A DNA stretch of 9,100 bases from Pseudomonadota bacterium (GCA_021828605.1 JAJZEG010000073.1:1-9100), one strand, 5' to 3'; shown: positions 1 through 6,331, counted from the first letter of the stretch. The notes: generated by a model not told the origin, from the letters alone. Numbers and translations are program-made.

Positions 1-809
1 CACCCCGCCCCAACCCACCCCAGACCGGCCTGCTCTGGCATCTGATCGCCCATTTCACCCATATCCGCCTCGCCGCCGCCCCCGCACCCACGCTCCACAA
101 CGCCACCATCACCGCCTTCGGCACCGGCAGCGCCCTCGATACGCTGTCCGCACACGCAGCACCCCGCACGGCTTTGTCGCTCCATCGCGTCGGCAACGCC
201 CTTAATCTAACCCTCACCGCAACCCATAGCGGCGCCTTGCTCGCCAGCCTCGGCGCGGGCCATCTGATTTCCGGCGGCCACCTCACCATGACCGGCAGCC
301 TCGGCGCCAGCGGCCTGAATGCCCGCGCCAAACTCACCGATTTCCGCATCCCCCACGCCCCGCTGATTGGCAAAATCATGCAAGGCATCACCCTCTATGG
401 CATCGCCGACGCCACCTCCGGCCCCGGCCTCGCTTTTGGCCGGATGATCGTCCGGCTGAACCTTAATCACGGCCAGCTGACCATCGCGCGCGGTCGCGCC
501 TTCTCCTCATCGCTCGGCTTCACCGCAGCGGGCCTGATCAATTTCTCAACCCACAGCTACAATCTTTCCGGCACCATCATTCCCGCCTACGCGCTCAACA
601 CTTTGCCCGGCAAAATTCCGCTCCTCGGCAAATTATTCCGCCCCGCCAAAGGCGGTGGCCTGTTCGGCGCGCATTTTGAATTGCACGGCCCGTTCGCCAA
701 ACCCGCGATCAGCGTCGATCCGCTCGAAGCCCTCACCCCCGGCGTGCTTGGCCGGATTTTCAACGATGATCGCGCCACCCCTACCGTAAACGTCAGCAAA
801 CACCCGTAA
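1..809 (+). CDS. AsmA/DUF3971-like protein, C-terminal part (5' end outside window)
   Basis: The frame is open from position 3 to a TAA at 807-809, giving 268 visible residues of a protein that starts upstream of the window. The sequence is a run of short amphipathic beta-strand-like repeats rich in Gly, Leu and Thr. It ends with hallmarks of the AsmA-like/DUF3971 (YhdP-type) C-terminal region: a P-A-Y-x-L-N-x-L-P-G-K-I-P-L-L-G block at visible residues about 194-209, a G-L-F-G-A-x-F-x-x-x-G-P segment after it, and D-P-L-E-A-L-T-P-G-V-L-x-R-I-F at about 239-253, close to the C-terminus. Family knowledge: these are large inner-membrane-anchored periplasmic proteins linked to phospholipid transport to, and integrity of, the outer membrane. 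The N-terminal membrane anchor is not visible here. The next gene is 88 nt away behind its own candidate promoter, so this protein probably does not belong to the etf operon. Family assignment is fairly sure; the exact role is not. Confidence 0.75.
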   Translation, partial: PRPNPPQTGLLWHLIAHFTHIRLAAAPAPTLHNATITAFGTGSALDTLSAHAAPRTALSLHRVGNALNLTLTATHSGALLASLGAGHLISGGHLTMTGSLGASGLNARAKLTDFRIPHAPLIGKIMQGITLYGIADATSGPGLAFGRMIVRLNLNHGQLTIARGRAFSSSLGFTAAGLINFSTHSYNLSGTIIPAYALNTLPGKIPLLGKLFRPAKGGGLFGAHFELHGPFAKPAISVDPLEALTPGVLGRIFNDDRATPTVNVSKHP

Positions 810-812
810 GCA

Positions 813-841
813 TTGACTTGCCAGTTTCCCTCCAATAGATC
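813..841 (+). promoter_or_regulatory. Candidate sigma70-type promoter for the etfB-etfA-hbd operon
   Basis: TTGACT at 813-818 is followed, after 17 nt, by TAGATC at 836-841. The -35 matches the consensus well and the -10 only poorly (about 3 of 6). Position fits: it lies 3 nt after the stop of the preceding gene and would give a leader of about 50 nt before etfB. The -35 sits in an 11-nt string, ATTGACTTGCC (812-822), that recurs exactly at 3491-3501 in front of tRNA-Met. No terminator hairpin is evident for the upstream gene in this gap. Confidence 0.45.
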
Positions 842-897
842 ATCCCCATTCCAACGCCCCCTCTCACGCCCCATCTCACTTAACGAATGGTAGTCCC

Positions 898-1647
898 ATG
901 AAATTGCTGGTTCCTGTCAAACGCGTCGTCGATTACAACGTCAAAATCCGGGTCAAATCGGACCAATCCGGCGTCGAGCTGGCGGGCGTTAAAATGTCGA
1001 TGAACCCGTTCGATGAAATCGCCGTCGAGGAAGCGGTGCGCCTCAAGGAACAAGGTGTCGCCAGCGAAATCATCGCGGTCTCGATGGGCAGCGCCGCCTG
1101 CCAGGAAACCCTGCGCACCGCCCTCGCGATGGGCGCTGATCGTGGCATCCTGGTCGAGACCGATGCCGAGTTGCAGCCGCTCGCCGTTGCCAAATTGCTC
1201 AAAGCCCTGATCGCGCGCGAGGATCCGCGCCTGGTGATCATGGGCAAGCAAGCCATCGATGATGACATGAACGCCACCGGCCAAATGCTCGCTGCATTGC
1301 TCGGCTGGCCGCAAGGCACATTCGCCAGCAAATTAACGGTTGAGGCCGATAAAATCACCGTGATCCGCGAAATCGATGGCGGGTTAGAGACCTTATCGCT
1401 CGACCTACCGGCAGTGATCACCACCGATTTGCGCCTGAACGAGCCGCGCTACGCCTCGTTGCCGAACATCATGAAAGCGCGCAAAAAACCGATTGAAACC
1501 CTCACCCCCGCCGATCTCGGGGTCGATCCCGCGCCGCGCCTCACCACCCTGAAAGTGGTCGAACCAGCCAAACGCCAGGCGGGCATCAAAGTGAAAACCG
1601 TGCAAGAACTCATTGAAAAACTGCGCAACGAAGCGAAGGTGATCTGA
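898..1647 (+). CDS. etfB: Electron transfer flavoprotein beta subunit
   Basis: The 249-residue product is the small subunit of the soluble ETF heterodimer. ETF takes electrons from acyl-CoA and related dehydrogenases and passes them to ETF:ubiquinone oxidoreductase. The N-terminus [13 protein letters not shown] is typical of alphaproteobacterial and mitochondrial EtfB. The AMP-site segment [14 protein letters not shown] is at about 116-129. The family signature [10 protein letters not shown] is at about 157-166, and the recognition loop [18 protein letters not shown] that docks partner dehydrogenases is at 180-197. Length is normal for the family. The ATG at 898 gives the canonical N-terminus, although the ribosome-binding site before it is weak. 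It is the first gene of the operon, with etfA starting 1 nt after its TGA. Identification is secure. Confidence 0.97.
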   Translation: MKLLVPVKRVVDYNVKIRVKSDQSGVELAGVKMSMNPFDEIAVEEAVRLKEQGVASEIIAVSMGSAACQETLRTALAMGADRGILVETDAELQPLAVAKLLKALIAREDPRLVIMGKQAIDDDMNATGQMLAALLGWPQGTFASKLTVEADKITVIREIDGGLETLSLDLPAVITTDLRLNEPRYASLPNIMKARKKPIETLTPADLGVDPAPRLTTLKVVEPAKRQAGIKVKTVQELIEKLRNEAKVI

Positions 1648-1648
1648 T

Positions 1649-2584
1649 ATGTCTCAAATCCTGGTTCTCATCGATCATGATGGCGTCAGCATCAAACAGC
1701 CCGCCCGCAGCGCGATTGCCGCCGCCGCCCAACTCGGCACCGTCCATGCCCTCGTGGTCGGCCAAGGCGTAACGGAGGCCGCCAAAGCCACCGCCGCCGT
1801 CACCGGCGTCGCCAAGGTGCTGGTCGCCGATGATGCAGGCTTCGCCCATGCCCTCGCCGAGCCGTTAGCCGCTTTGCTCTGCCAGCTCGCCCCGGACTAC
1901 ACCCACATCCTCGCCGCCTCGACCGCGATTGGCAAAAACGTGATGCCCCGCGCCGCCGCCTTGCTCGATGTCCAGCCGATCAGCGACATCGCCGCCGTGA
2001 TCGATGCCGACAGTTTCGTCCGCCCGATCTATGCTGGCAACGCGATGGCCACAGTAAAATCCTCGGACAATAAAAAACTGATCACCGTCCGCGCCGCCAG
2101 CTTCGATCCCGCCGCCGCCACCGGCGGCACCGCCACCATCGAGGCCATTAGCGCGCAACCCACCAACGCCAGCTCACGTTTTGTCAGCGCCGAACTGTCG
2201 AAAAGCGAGCGCCCGGAACTCACCGCCGCCAAAATCGTGGTCTCCGGCGGTCGTGGCATGCAAAATGGCGAAAACTTCACCAAATTGCTCGATCCGGTCG
2301 CCGATAAACTCCACGCCGCCGTCGGCGCCTCGCGCGCAGCGGTCGATGCCGGTTTCGTGCCCAATGATTACCAGGTCGGCCAGACCGGCAAAATCGTCGC
2401 TCCTGACCTTTACATCGCCGTCGGTATTTCCGGCGCGATCCAGCATCTCGCGGGCATGAAGGATTCCAAAGTCATCGTCGCCATCAACAAGGATGAGGAC
2501 GCGCCGATTTTCCAAATCGCCGATTACGGCCTGGTCGGCGATCTGTTCACCATCCTGCCCGAATTGGAGCAGGAACTTGGCTGA
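1649..2584 (+). CDS. etfA: Electron transfer flavoprotein alpha subunit
   Basis: The 311-residue product is the FAD-binding large subunit that pairs with EtfB. The N-terminal ETF domain (about 1-185) begins [11 protein letters not shown] and contains the [10 protein letters not shown] segment at 95-104. The C-terminal FAD domain contains V-V-S-G-G-R-G-M at 197-204, the [12 protein letters not shown] motif at 244-255, and the family signature [16 protein letters not shown] at 255-270, followed by [10 protein letters not shown] at 279-288. Length is typical of bacterial EtfA. The gene begins 1 nt after the etfB stop, with GAAGG at 1635-1639 as ribosome-binding site, so the two subunits are made from one message and probably coupled. 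Its 3' end overlaps or abuts the start of hbd. I see no missing key segment. Confidence 0.97.
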   Translation: MSQILVLIDHDGVSIKQPARSAIAAAAQLGTVHALVVGQGVTEAAKATAAVTGVAKVLVADDAGFAHALAEPLAALLCQLAPDYTHILAASTAIGKNVMPRAAALLDVQPISDIAAVIDADSFVRPIYAGNAMATVKSSDNKKLITVRAASFDPAAATGGTATIEAISAQPTNASSRFVSAELSKSERPELTAAKIVVSGGRGMQNGENFTKLLDPVADKLHAAVGASRAAVDAGFVPNDYQVGQTGKIVAPDLYIAVGISGAIQHLAGMKDSKVIVAINKDEDAPIFQIADYGLVGDLFTILPELEQELG

Positions 2585-3461
2585 TTTGACCCTCAACACA
2601 CTCGGCGTCATCGGCGCAGGCGCCATGGGCAACGGCATCGCCCATGTCGCCGCGTTAGCCGGACTTGACGTCATTCTAGTCGATACCGCGCAACCCGTGC
2701 TCGATAAAAGCCTGTCGCTCCTCGCCAAAAATCTCGAACGCCAGGTGCAGAAATCCAGCATCGATGCCCCCACCGCCGAGGCCGCCCAGGCCCGGGTGCG
2801 CGGTGCCACCAGCCATGACGCGCTCAGCGTCTGCGACATGGTGATCGAAGCAGTGCCCGAGCGCGAAGACATCAAACGCGCGGTCTATGCGCAACTCCTG
2901 CCGCATCTCGCCCCGCACGCGATTCTCGCCTCTAACACCTCGTCAATCTCGATCACCAAACTCGGCCACGCCACCGGCATCGCGGATCGTTTCGTCGGCA
3001 TGCATTTTTTCAACCCGGTGCCGATGATGAAACTGGTCGAAATCATCAGCGGCTTGGCGACCAGCCCCGCCACCCTCGCTGCGGTCGAGGCGCTCGCGAA
3101 GCGCATGGGCAAAACCACCATTATCGCGCAGGATTTTTCCGGCTTCATCGTCAACCGGATTCTGGTGCCGATGATCAATGAAGCGATTTTCGCACTGCAT
3201 GAAGGCATCGGCACCATCATTTCAATCGATCAAGGGATGAAACTCGGCGCCGCCCACCCGATGGGCCCGCTCACCCTCGCCGATTTCGTCGGGCTCGATA
3301 TCGTGCTCGATGTCATGCGCGTGCTGCATCACGGTCTGGGCGAGGATAAATATCGCCCGTGCCCGCTCCTGGTCAATTACGTCGCCGCCGGCTGGCTCGG
3401 TCGCAAATCAGGCCGTGGCTTCTATGATTACAGCACCAACCCGCCAACCCCCACCCGCTAA
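2577..3461 (+). CDS. hbd: 3-hydroxybutyryl-CoA dehydrogenase (TTG start)
   Basis: This cytoplasmic NAD(P)-dependent enzyme interconverts acetoacetyl-CoA and (S)-3-hydroxybutyryl-CoA. The Rossmann motif G-A-G-A-M-G is at residues 13-18, with the nucleotide-selecting acid V-D at 35-36. S-N-T-S-S is at 119-123. The catalytic pair falls in G-M-H-F-F-N-P-V-P-M-M-K-L-V-E-I, with His143 and Glu155 by analogy to the mammalian enzyme. The family signature D-F-S-G-F-I-V-N-R is at 186-194. Length (294) is normal for the single-domain enzyme. No ATG or GTG precedes the Rossmann strand at a plausible distance. TTG at 2577 (GGAG at 2566-2569, 7 nt before; overlaps etfA by 8 nt) is preferred, and TTG at 2586, 1 nt after the etfA stop, is the alternative (291 aa). 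The longer open frame from 2493 is an out-of-frame reading of etfA. Translation is probably coupled to etfA. Confidence 0.93.
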   Translation: MADLTLNTLGVIGAGAMGNGIAHVAALAGLDVILVDTAQPVLDKSLSLLAKNLERQVQKSSIDAPTAEAAQARVRGATSHDALSVCDMVIEAVPEREDIKRAVYAQLLPHLAPHAILASNTSSISITKLGHATGIADRFVGMHFFNPVPMMKLVEIISGLATSPATLAAVEALAKRMGKTTIIAQDFSGFIVNRILVPMINEAIFALHEGIGTIISIDQGMKLGAAHPMGPLTLADFVGLDIVLDVMRVLHHGLGEDKYRPCPLLVNYVAAGWLGRKSGRGFYDYSTNPPTPTR

Positions 3462-3491
3462 TCAATGCCTCACCAGGGCTAGGGCGCCTAA

Positions 3492-3520
3492 TTGACTTGC
3501 CTTGCCCTGGCCTGTATCCC
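3492..3520 (+). promoter_or_regulatory. Candidate promoter of the tRNA-Met gene
   Basis: TTGACT at 3492-3497 and TATCCC at 3515-3520 are separated by 17 nt, placing a start site at about 3526, some 14 nt before the mature tRNA. The -35 is good and the -10 keeps only its TAT half. The surrounding string ATTGACTTGCC (3491-3501) is identical to the -35 region in front of etfB. The rest of the 78-nt gap between hbd and the tRNA contains no obvious rho-independent terminator. Confidence 0.55.
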
Positions 3521-3539
3521 GCGATCATTAATCGACGAA

Positions 3540-3614
3540 GGCGGCGTAGCTCAGTGGTAGAGCAGGGGAATCATAATCCCTTGGTCGGTGGTTCAAATCC
3601 GCCCGCCGCTACCA
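3540..3614 (+). tRNA. tRNA-Met, anticodon CAT (elongator type)
   Basis: The 75-nt gene folds into a complete cloverleaf. The 7-bp acceptor stem pairs GGCGGCG at 3540-3546 with CGCCGCT (a G-U pair closes the end). The D-arm is GCTC/GAGC. The 5-bp anticodon stem GGGGA/TCCCT has the 7-nt loop ATCATAA, with anticodon CAT at 3572-3574. The T-arm is GGTGG-TTCAAAT-CCGCC, and the discriminator A and CCA end are encoded. Acceptor position 1 pairs (G-U), unlike the mismatched end of initiator tRNA, and the anticodon arm resembles alphaproteobacterial elongator Met tRNAs. A CAT anticodon could also belong to the lysidine-modified Ile tRNA, which is less likely here. A short T-run (3616-3620) follows the CCA and could help end transcription. 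Confidence 0.95.
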
Positions 3615-3626
3615 ATTTTTCTCCCC

Positions 3627-4898
3627 TCACACCACCAAAATCGCGCGAAAATCATTGACATTGGTACGCGTCGGCCCGGTCACAATCAAATCCCCCAAGG
3701 CCGCGAACGCCCCGAACGAATCATGCGCCGCCAGCATCGCCTCCGGCTCAATCCCCCGCGCCGCCCAGCGCGCCAGACTATCCGGCGTGATCATCGCCCC
3801 CGCATTTTGCTCGGACCCATCAATCCCATCAGTATCGCAGGCCAACGCATAAATCCGCGCATGCCCGGCCAATTTAATCGCGAGCGCCAATAAAAACTCT
3901 GCATTACGCCCACCCCGCGCACCAGCCTTCGCCTGCGCAGGCAAGCTCACCGTGGTCTCACCGCCCGATAACAACACGCACGGCCCGTTCCCCACATCCC
4001 GCGCATAGTCCAGCGCCACCAGCGCCATCTCCGCCGCCACCAGCGCCGCTTCGCCCTCAATCGCATCACCCAGCACCACCGGCGTCACCCCGGCCGCCCG
4101 TGCGCAATCCGCCGCCGCCGCCAGCGCATCGGCGGGCGTCGCCACCAACCGTTCGGTCGCCTGCGCAAAAATCGCATCACCCGGCTTGGGCGTCTCTGCC
4201 TGGTCCGATGTCAAATGCGCCATCACCGCCAGCGGCACCTCAATCCCAAAGCGCCGAATAATCGCCCGCGCCTCCGCCGCCGTGCTCGGATCAGCACAGC
4301 TCGGCCCCGAGCCGATGAGCGCAATCTCATCACCGGGAATATCCGAAATCCCGAGCGTCACCATGCGCGCCGGCGCCGCCGCCCGCGCCAGCCGCCCGCC
4401 TTTAATCGCCGAGAGATGCCGCCGCACGATATTCATCGCCCGAATATCCGCACCCGACCGCAACAAAGCCCGATTAACCGCCTGCTTATCCGCCAGACTC
4501 AACCCAACCCCCGGCACCGCCAATAACGAAGACGCCCCGCCCGACATCAAACAAAGCAACATATCCTCGCGGCCCAGCAACGCCGCCTCGGCCAAAATCC
4601 GCCGCCCCGCCGCTTCGCCCTGCGCGTCCGGCACCGGATGCGAAGCCTCAAAGGTGGTAATCCGCGCAATCGCCCCCACCCCATGGCCATAAGGCGTCAC
4701 CGCAAACCCCGACAACGCCGCCCCAGCCGGCCAATGCGCCACCGCCACCTGCGCCATCGCCGCCGCCGCCTTGCCCGCCGCCACCAGCAAGGTCCGCCCG
4801 CGCGGCGGCTCGGGCAAAAACGCCCCCAGCCGCTCGGCGGACGCCGCGCGCACCGCCGCATCAAACATCGCCCGCAACATCAATGCCGCATCATCCAT
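3627..4898 (-). CDS. gckA: Glycerate 2-kinase, MOFRL family
   Basis: The 423-residue product phosphorylates D-glycerate at O2 with ATP, giving 2-phosphoglycerate for lower glycolysis. It typically acts in glycolate/glyoxylate, tartronate-semialdehyde or serine-cycle metabolism. The N-terminal DUF4147 domain contains V-A-A-G-K-A-A at 39-45 (Lys43 matches the conserved catalytic lysine), S-H-P-V-P-D at 86-91, M-S-G-G-A-S-S-L at 118-125 and G-I-S-D-I-P-G-D at 183-190. The C-terminal MOFRL domain has L-L-S-G-G-E-T-T at 309-316, G-G-R-N-A-E at 329-334 (Arg331 conserved), D-T-D-G-I-D-G at 355-361 and the ending T-N-V-N-D-F. The frame stays open to 5099, but the start at 4898 is preferred because AGGAGG lies exactly 7 nt before it and the longer version would run into anmK. 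The gene is divergent from anmK and convergent with tRNA-Met. The symbol follows the GckA/TtuD family name. Confidence 0.93.
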   Translation of the reverse strand: MDDAALMLRAMFDAAVRAASAERLGAFLPEPPRGRTLLVAAGKAAAAMAQVAVAHWPAGAALSGFAVTPYGHGVGAIARITTFEASHPVPDAQGEAAGRRILAEAALLGREDMLLCLMSGGASSLLAVPGVGLSLADKQAVNRALLRSGADIRAMNIVRRHLSAIKGGRLARAAAPARMVTLGISDIPGDEIALIGSGPSCADPSTAAEARAIIRRFGIEVPLAVMAHLTSDQAETPKPGDAIFAQATERLVATPADALAAAADCARAAGVTPVVLGDAIEGEAALVAAEMALVALDYARDVGNGPCVLLSGGETTVSLPAQAKAGARGGRNAEFLLALAIKLAGHARIYALACDTDGIDGSEQNAGAMITPDSLARWAARGIEPEAMLAAHDSFGAFAALGDLIVTGPTRTNVNDFRAILVV

Positions 4899-4962
4899 GC
4901 CCCACCCTCCTATTCGCGCCGCCCATCTTGCCCCGATCAGCTCACAGCGCCAAACAGCAAGG
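4899..4962. promoter_or_regulatory. Divergent intergenic region between glycerate kinase and anmK
   Basis: These 64 nt must hold the signals for both divergent genes or overlap them. On the minus strand I see only the ribosome-binding site. On the plus strand, TTGCCC (4928-4933) and CAAACA (4951-4956) are 17 nt apart but match a sigma70 promoter poorly. No operator-like inverted repeat is obvious. The assignment is by position. Confidence 0.35.
4906..4911 (-). promoter_or_regulatory. Perfect Shine-Dalgarno site fixing the glycerate kinase start
   Basis: On the minus strand AGGAGG sits 7 nt upstream of the ATG whose first base is 4898. It is one of the two perfect ribosome-binding sites I noticed in the window. 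It is the main argument for a 423-residue protein rather than the 490-residue open frame. Confidence 0.85.
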
Positions 4963-6060
4963 ATGACCAACCCTAGCTCCCCTCCCTTCACCCCGCGCCG
5001 CGCCATCGGCCTGATGAGCGGCACCTCGCTCGATGGCATCGACGCCGCCTGGATCGAGAGTGACGGCGAAACCATAACCGCCCTCGGCCCGCGCGCCACC
5101 TTATTCTACGAGGAAAGCCTGCGCGTCCGCCTGCGCGCCCTCCTCAACCGCGCACCCACTCTGCACCCCAATGACCCTGAATTGCTCGATCTCTCGCGCA
5201 TCATCGCCGAGCGTCACGCCGAAGCGGCGGTCCTGCTCGCGCGCGGAGCCGATATTATCGGTTTTCACGGTCAAACCATTCTCCACGCGCCCGCCGAGCG
5301 CCGCACCTGGCAGATCGGCGATCCCCTCTTGCTCGCCCATAAAACCCGCCTGCCCATCGCCCATGATTTTCGCAGCGCCGATGTCGCCGCAGGCGGGGAG
5401 GGCGCACCCTTGGTTCCGCTGTTTCACCAGGCGATGGCGCGCGACCTCGAAAAACCGCTGATGGTGGTCAATATCGGCGGAGTCGCCAATCTCACCTGGC
5501 TCGGCGCCGATGATGCGATTCTCGCCTGCGATACCGGCCCCGGCAACGGCCCGCTCGATGATTGGATTTTTCGTCATACCGGCGATCCGTTTGATCGCGA
5601 CGGCACCATCGCCCTCAGCGGCCAGATCGATCAACGCCGCTTGGCAATGCTCATGGCCGATCCGTTTTTCGCCCGCCCGGCGCCCAAATCACTGGATCGC
5701 CTGCATTTTACCGCCCGCCTCGCCGAAGCTTTGACCGGCCTTTCCCTCGCCGACGGCGCGGCAACTCTCGCCGCCTTCACCGCCGCAGCCATCGCCGCCG
5801 CCCCGGTGCCGCCCGGCGTCAACCGCCTGCTGATCACCGGCGGCGGGCGGCATAACCACGCCATCATGGCCGCCTTACGCGCCCGCTTCACCGTCCCGGT
5901 CGAACCCGTCGAGGCGGTCGGCTGGGACGGCGACGCGCTGGAAGCCCAATGTTTCGCCTTTCTTTCCCTCCGCGTCGCCCGTTCGCTCCCACTCTCTCTC
6001 CCCACCACCACCGGCGTCCCCACCCCCATGCCCGGCGGCGTCATAACGACCAATTATTAA
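4963..6060 (+). CDS. anmK: Anhydro-N-acetylmuramic acid kinase
   Basis: The 365-residue cytoplasmic enzyme opens and phosphorylates 1,6-anhydro-MurNAc, released from recycled cell wall, to MurNAc-6-phosphate. The N-terminal phosphate-binding motif G-L-M-S-G-T-S-L-D-G-I-D-A is at 16-28. G-F-H-G-Q-T at 100-105 is typical. D-F-R-S-A-D-V-A-A-G-G-E-G-A-P-L-V-P at 135-152 carries the family's catalytic aspartate. V-V-N-I-G-G-V-A-N-L-T is at 168-178, D-T-G-P-G-N at 190-195 and the C-terminal I-T-G-G-G-R-H-N at 291-298. Length matches the family. ATG 4963 puts the core motif at the usual distance from the N-terminus. The frame is open back to 4771, but those extra 64 residues lie antisense to glycerate kinase and lack family character. 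The ribosome-binding site is poor: AAGG directly abuts the ATG. No murQ or other recycling gene is adjacent in the window. Confidence 0.96.
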   Translation: MTNPSSPPFTPRRAIGLMSGTSLDGIDAAWIESDGETITALGPRATLFYEESLRVRLRALLNRAPTLHPNDPELLDLSRIIAERHAEAAVLLARGADIIGFHGQTILHAPAERRTWQIGDPLLLAHKTRLPIAHDFRSADVAAGGEGAPLVPLFHQAMARDLEKPLMVVNIGGVANLTWLGADDAILACDTGPGNGPLDDWIFRHTGDPFDRDGTIALSGQIDQRRLAMLMADPFFARPAPKSLDRLHFTARLAEALTGLSLADGAATLAAFTAAAIAAAPVPPGVNRLLITGGGRHNHAIMAALRARFTVPVEPVEAVGWDGDALEAQCFAFLSLRVARSLPLSLPTTTGVPTPMPGGVITTNY

Positions 6061-6125
6061 AAGTTTTTTGGTTCTTTTTTTCAAAATTTTTCTTTAGTTT
6101 ATTCTGTGCATCGAATTTTTATCTA
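6059..6125 (+). terminator. T-rich tract after anmK, probable transcription end
   Basis: Only 13 of the 60 bases at 6061-6120 are G or C, against a clearly GC-rich surrounding. The block has T-runs at 6064-6069, 6075-6081 and 6087-6091. A weak stem AAAAG (6059-6063) / CTTTT (6074-6078) is followed by more Ts, and A4T4 at 6083-6090 is a small palindrome. The stem alone is too AT-rich to be a strong terminator. I recall T-rich elements of this general form after genes in Acetobacteraceae, usually with a complementary A-rich right arm that is missing here; that comparison is from memory. It could equally be an AT-rich promoter upstream element. Confidence 0.4.
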
Positions 6126-6136
6126 GACTTCGTTTT

Positions 6137-6181
6137 CGCCTGATGTTACTCAACGTCAGTCAACCACTTTATCAGGAGGCG
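6137..6181 (+). promoter_or_regulatory. Stem that can sequester the ribosome-binding site of the small leader ORF
   Basis: CCTGAT (6139-6144) is the exact reverse complement of ATCAGG (6171-6176), with a G-U pair possible at the loop side (6145/6170) and a loop of about 24 nt. The 3' arm contains the first half of the AGGAGG at 6174-6179. An alternative form pairs CGCC (6137-6140) with GGCG (6178-6181) and TGAT with ATCA, leaving GGA bulged. Both bury the Shine-Dalgarno site. No known riboswitch class is recognised. A 6-bp complement at this distance can arise by chance. Confidence 0.35.
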
Positions 6182-6184
6182 TCA

Positions 6185-6244
6185 ATGCGAATCATGACCA
6201 TGTCGTCTCCTGCGGGCAGCGCATCGCAGCAAGCCGCGCGTTAG
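6185..6244 (+). CDS. Small ORF, 19 aa, possible leader peptide
   Basis: ATG at 6185 is preceded at 5 nt by a perfect AGGAGG (6174-6179). Twenty codons follow, ending in TAG at 6242-6244 and encoding MRIMTMSSPAGSASQQAAR. Three of the first six residues are Met; the remainder is Ser/Ala/Gln-rich with no hydrophobic segment, Cys or recognisable precursor motif. I do not recognise the peptide. It lies 87 nt upstream of the ABC exporter gene, whose own ribosome-binding site is weak, so a regulatory leader peptide is the simplest idea. Alternatives are a short secreted or signalling peptide, or a chance ORF behind a purine-rich hexamer. The quality and spacing of the ribosome-binding site are the only strong evidence that it is translated. 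Confidence 0.4.
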   Translation: MRIMTMSSPAGSASQQAAR

Positions 6245-6265
6245 CGTTTCGCGTCCCCGCTTTTT
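6212..6265 (+). terminator. Possible attenuator: stem followed by T5 overlapping the small ORF
   Basis: GCGGG (6212-6216, inside the small ORF) can pair with CCCGC (6256-6260), directly followed by TTTTT (6261-6265). The 39-nt loop contains further self-complementary GCGC/CGCG segments that could compact it. A ribosome on the small ORF would cover the 5' arm, as expected of a translation-controlled attenuator. The outer stem is only 5 bp, so a conventional terminator is not established. Confidence 0.25.
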
Positions 6266-6270
6266 CTGGT

Positions 6271-6300
6271 TTGACTCCCCCCATTTAACGAATGACTAAA
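6271..6300 (+). promoter_or_regulatory. Weak candidate promoter before the ABC exporter
   Basis: TTGACT at 6271-6276 is a good -35. Seventeen to eighteen nt on is GACTAAA (6294-6300), a poor -10. If used, transcription would begin near 6306, giving a leader of about 26 nt that bypasses the small ORF. A stem CGCCC (6304-6308) / GGGCG (6319-6323) lies between there and the ATG at 6332, covering the only purine-rich stretch (GGGCGG, 6319-6324) that could serve as ribosome-binding site. Confidence 0.25.
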
Positions 6301-6331
6301 GGACGCCCCGCGTAAGTCGGGCGGTGCAAAA

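Noticed and set aside
880..889. TTAACGAATG shared with 6285-6294, both shortly before gene starts
   Set aside because: Dozens of exact 10-mer repeats are expected by chance in 9 kb, the flanks differ, and distances to the start codons differ.
2174..2875. Minus-strand open frame of 233 codons antisense to etfA and hbd
   Set aside because: It lies wholly opposite two confidently identified genes, has no family motif or ribosome-binding site, and is expected from the GC-skewed third positions.
3540..3614. tRNA-Met as an integration site for a mobile element
   Set aside because: No integrase, no direct repeat of the tRNA 3' end elsewhere in the window, and ordinary housekeeping genes on both sides.
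3655..3660. Perfect TTGACA on the plus strand just after the tRNA
   Set aside because: It lies inside the glycerate kinase coding sequence, antisense to it, with no suitable -10 or plus-strand gene downstream.
5101..5634. Minus-strand open frame of 177 codons inside anmK
   Set aside because: It is antisense to the catalytic core of anmK with no independent coding evidence.
6292..6315. Seven-codon ORF (MTKGRPA) between the 19-aa ORF and the ABC gene
   Set aside because: It has no ribosome-binding site (preceded by CATTTAACGA) and is too short to separate from chance.
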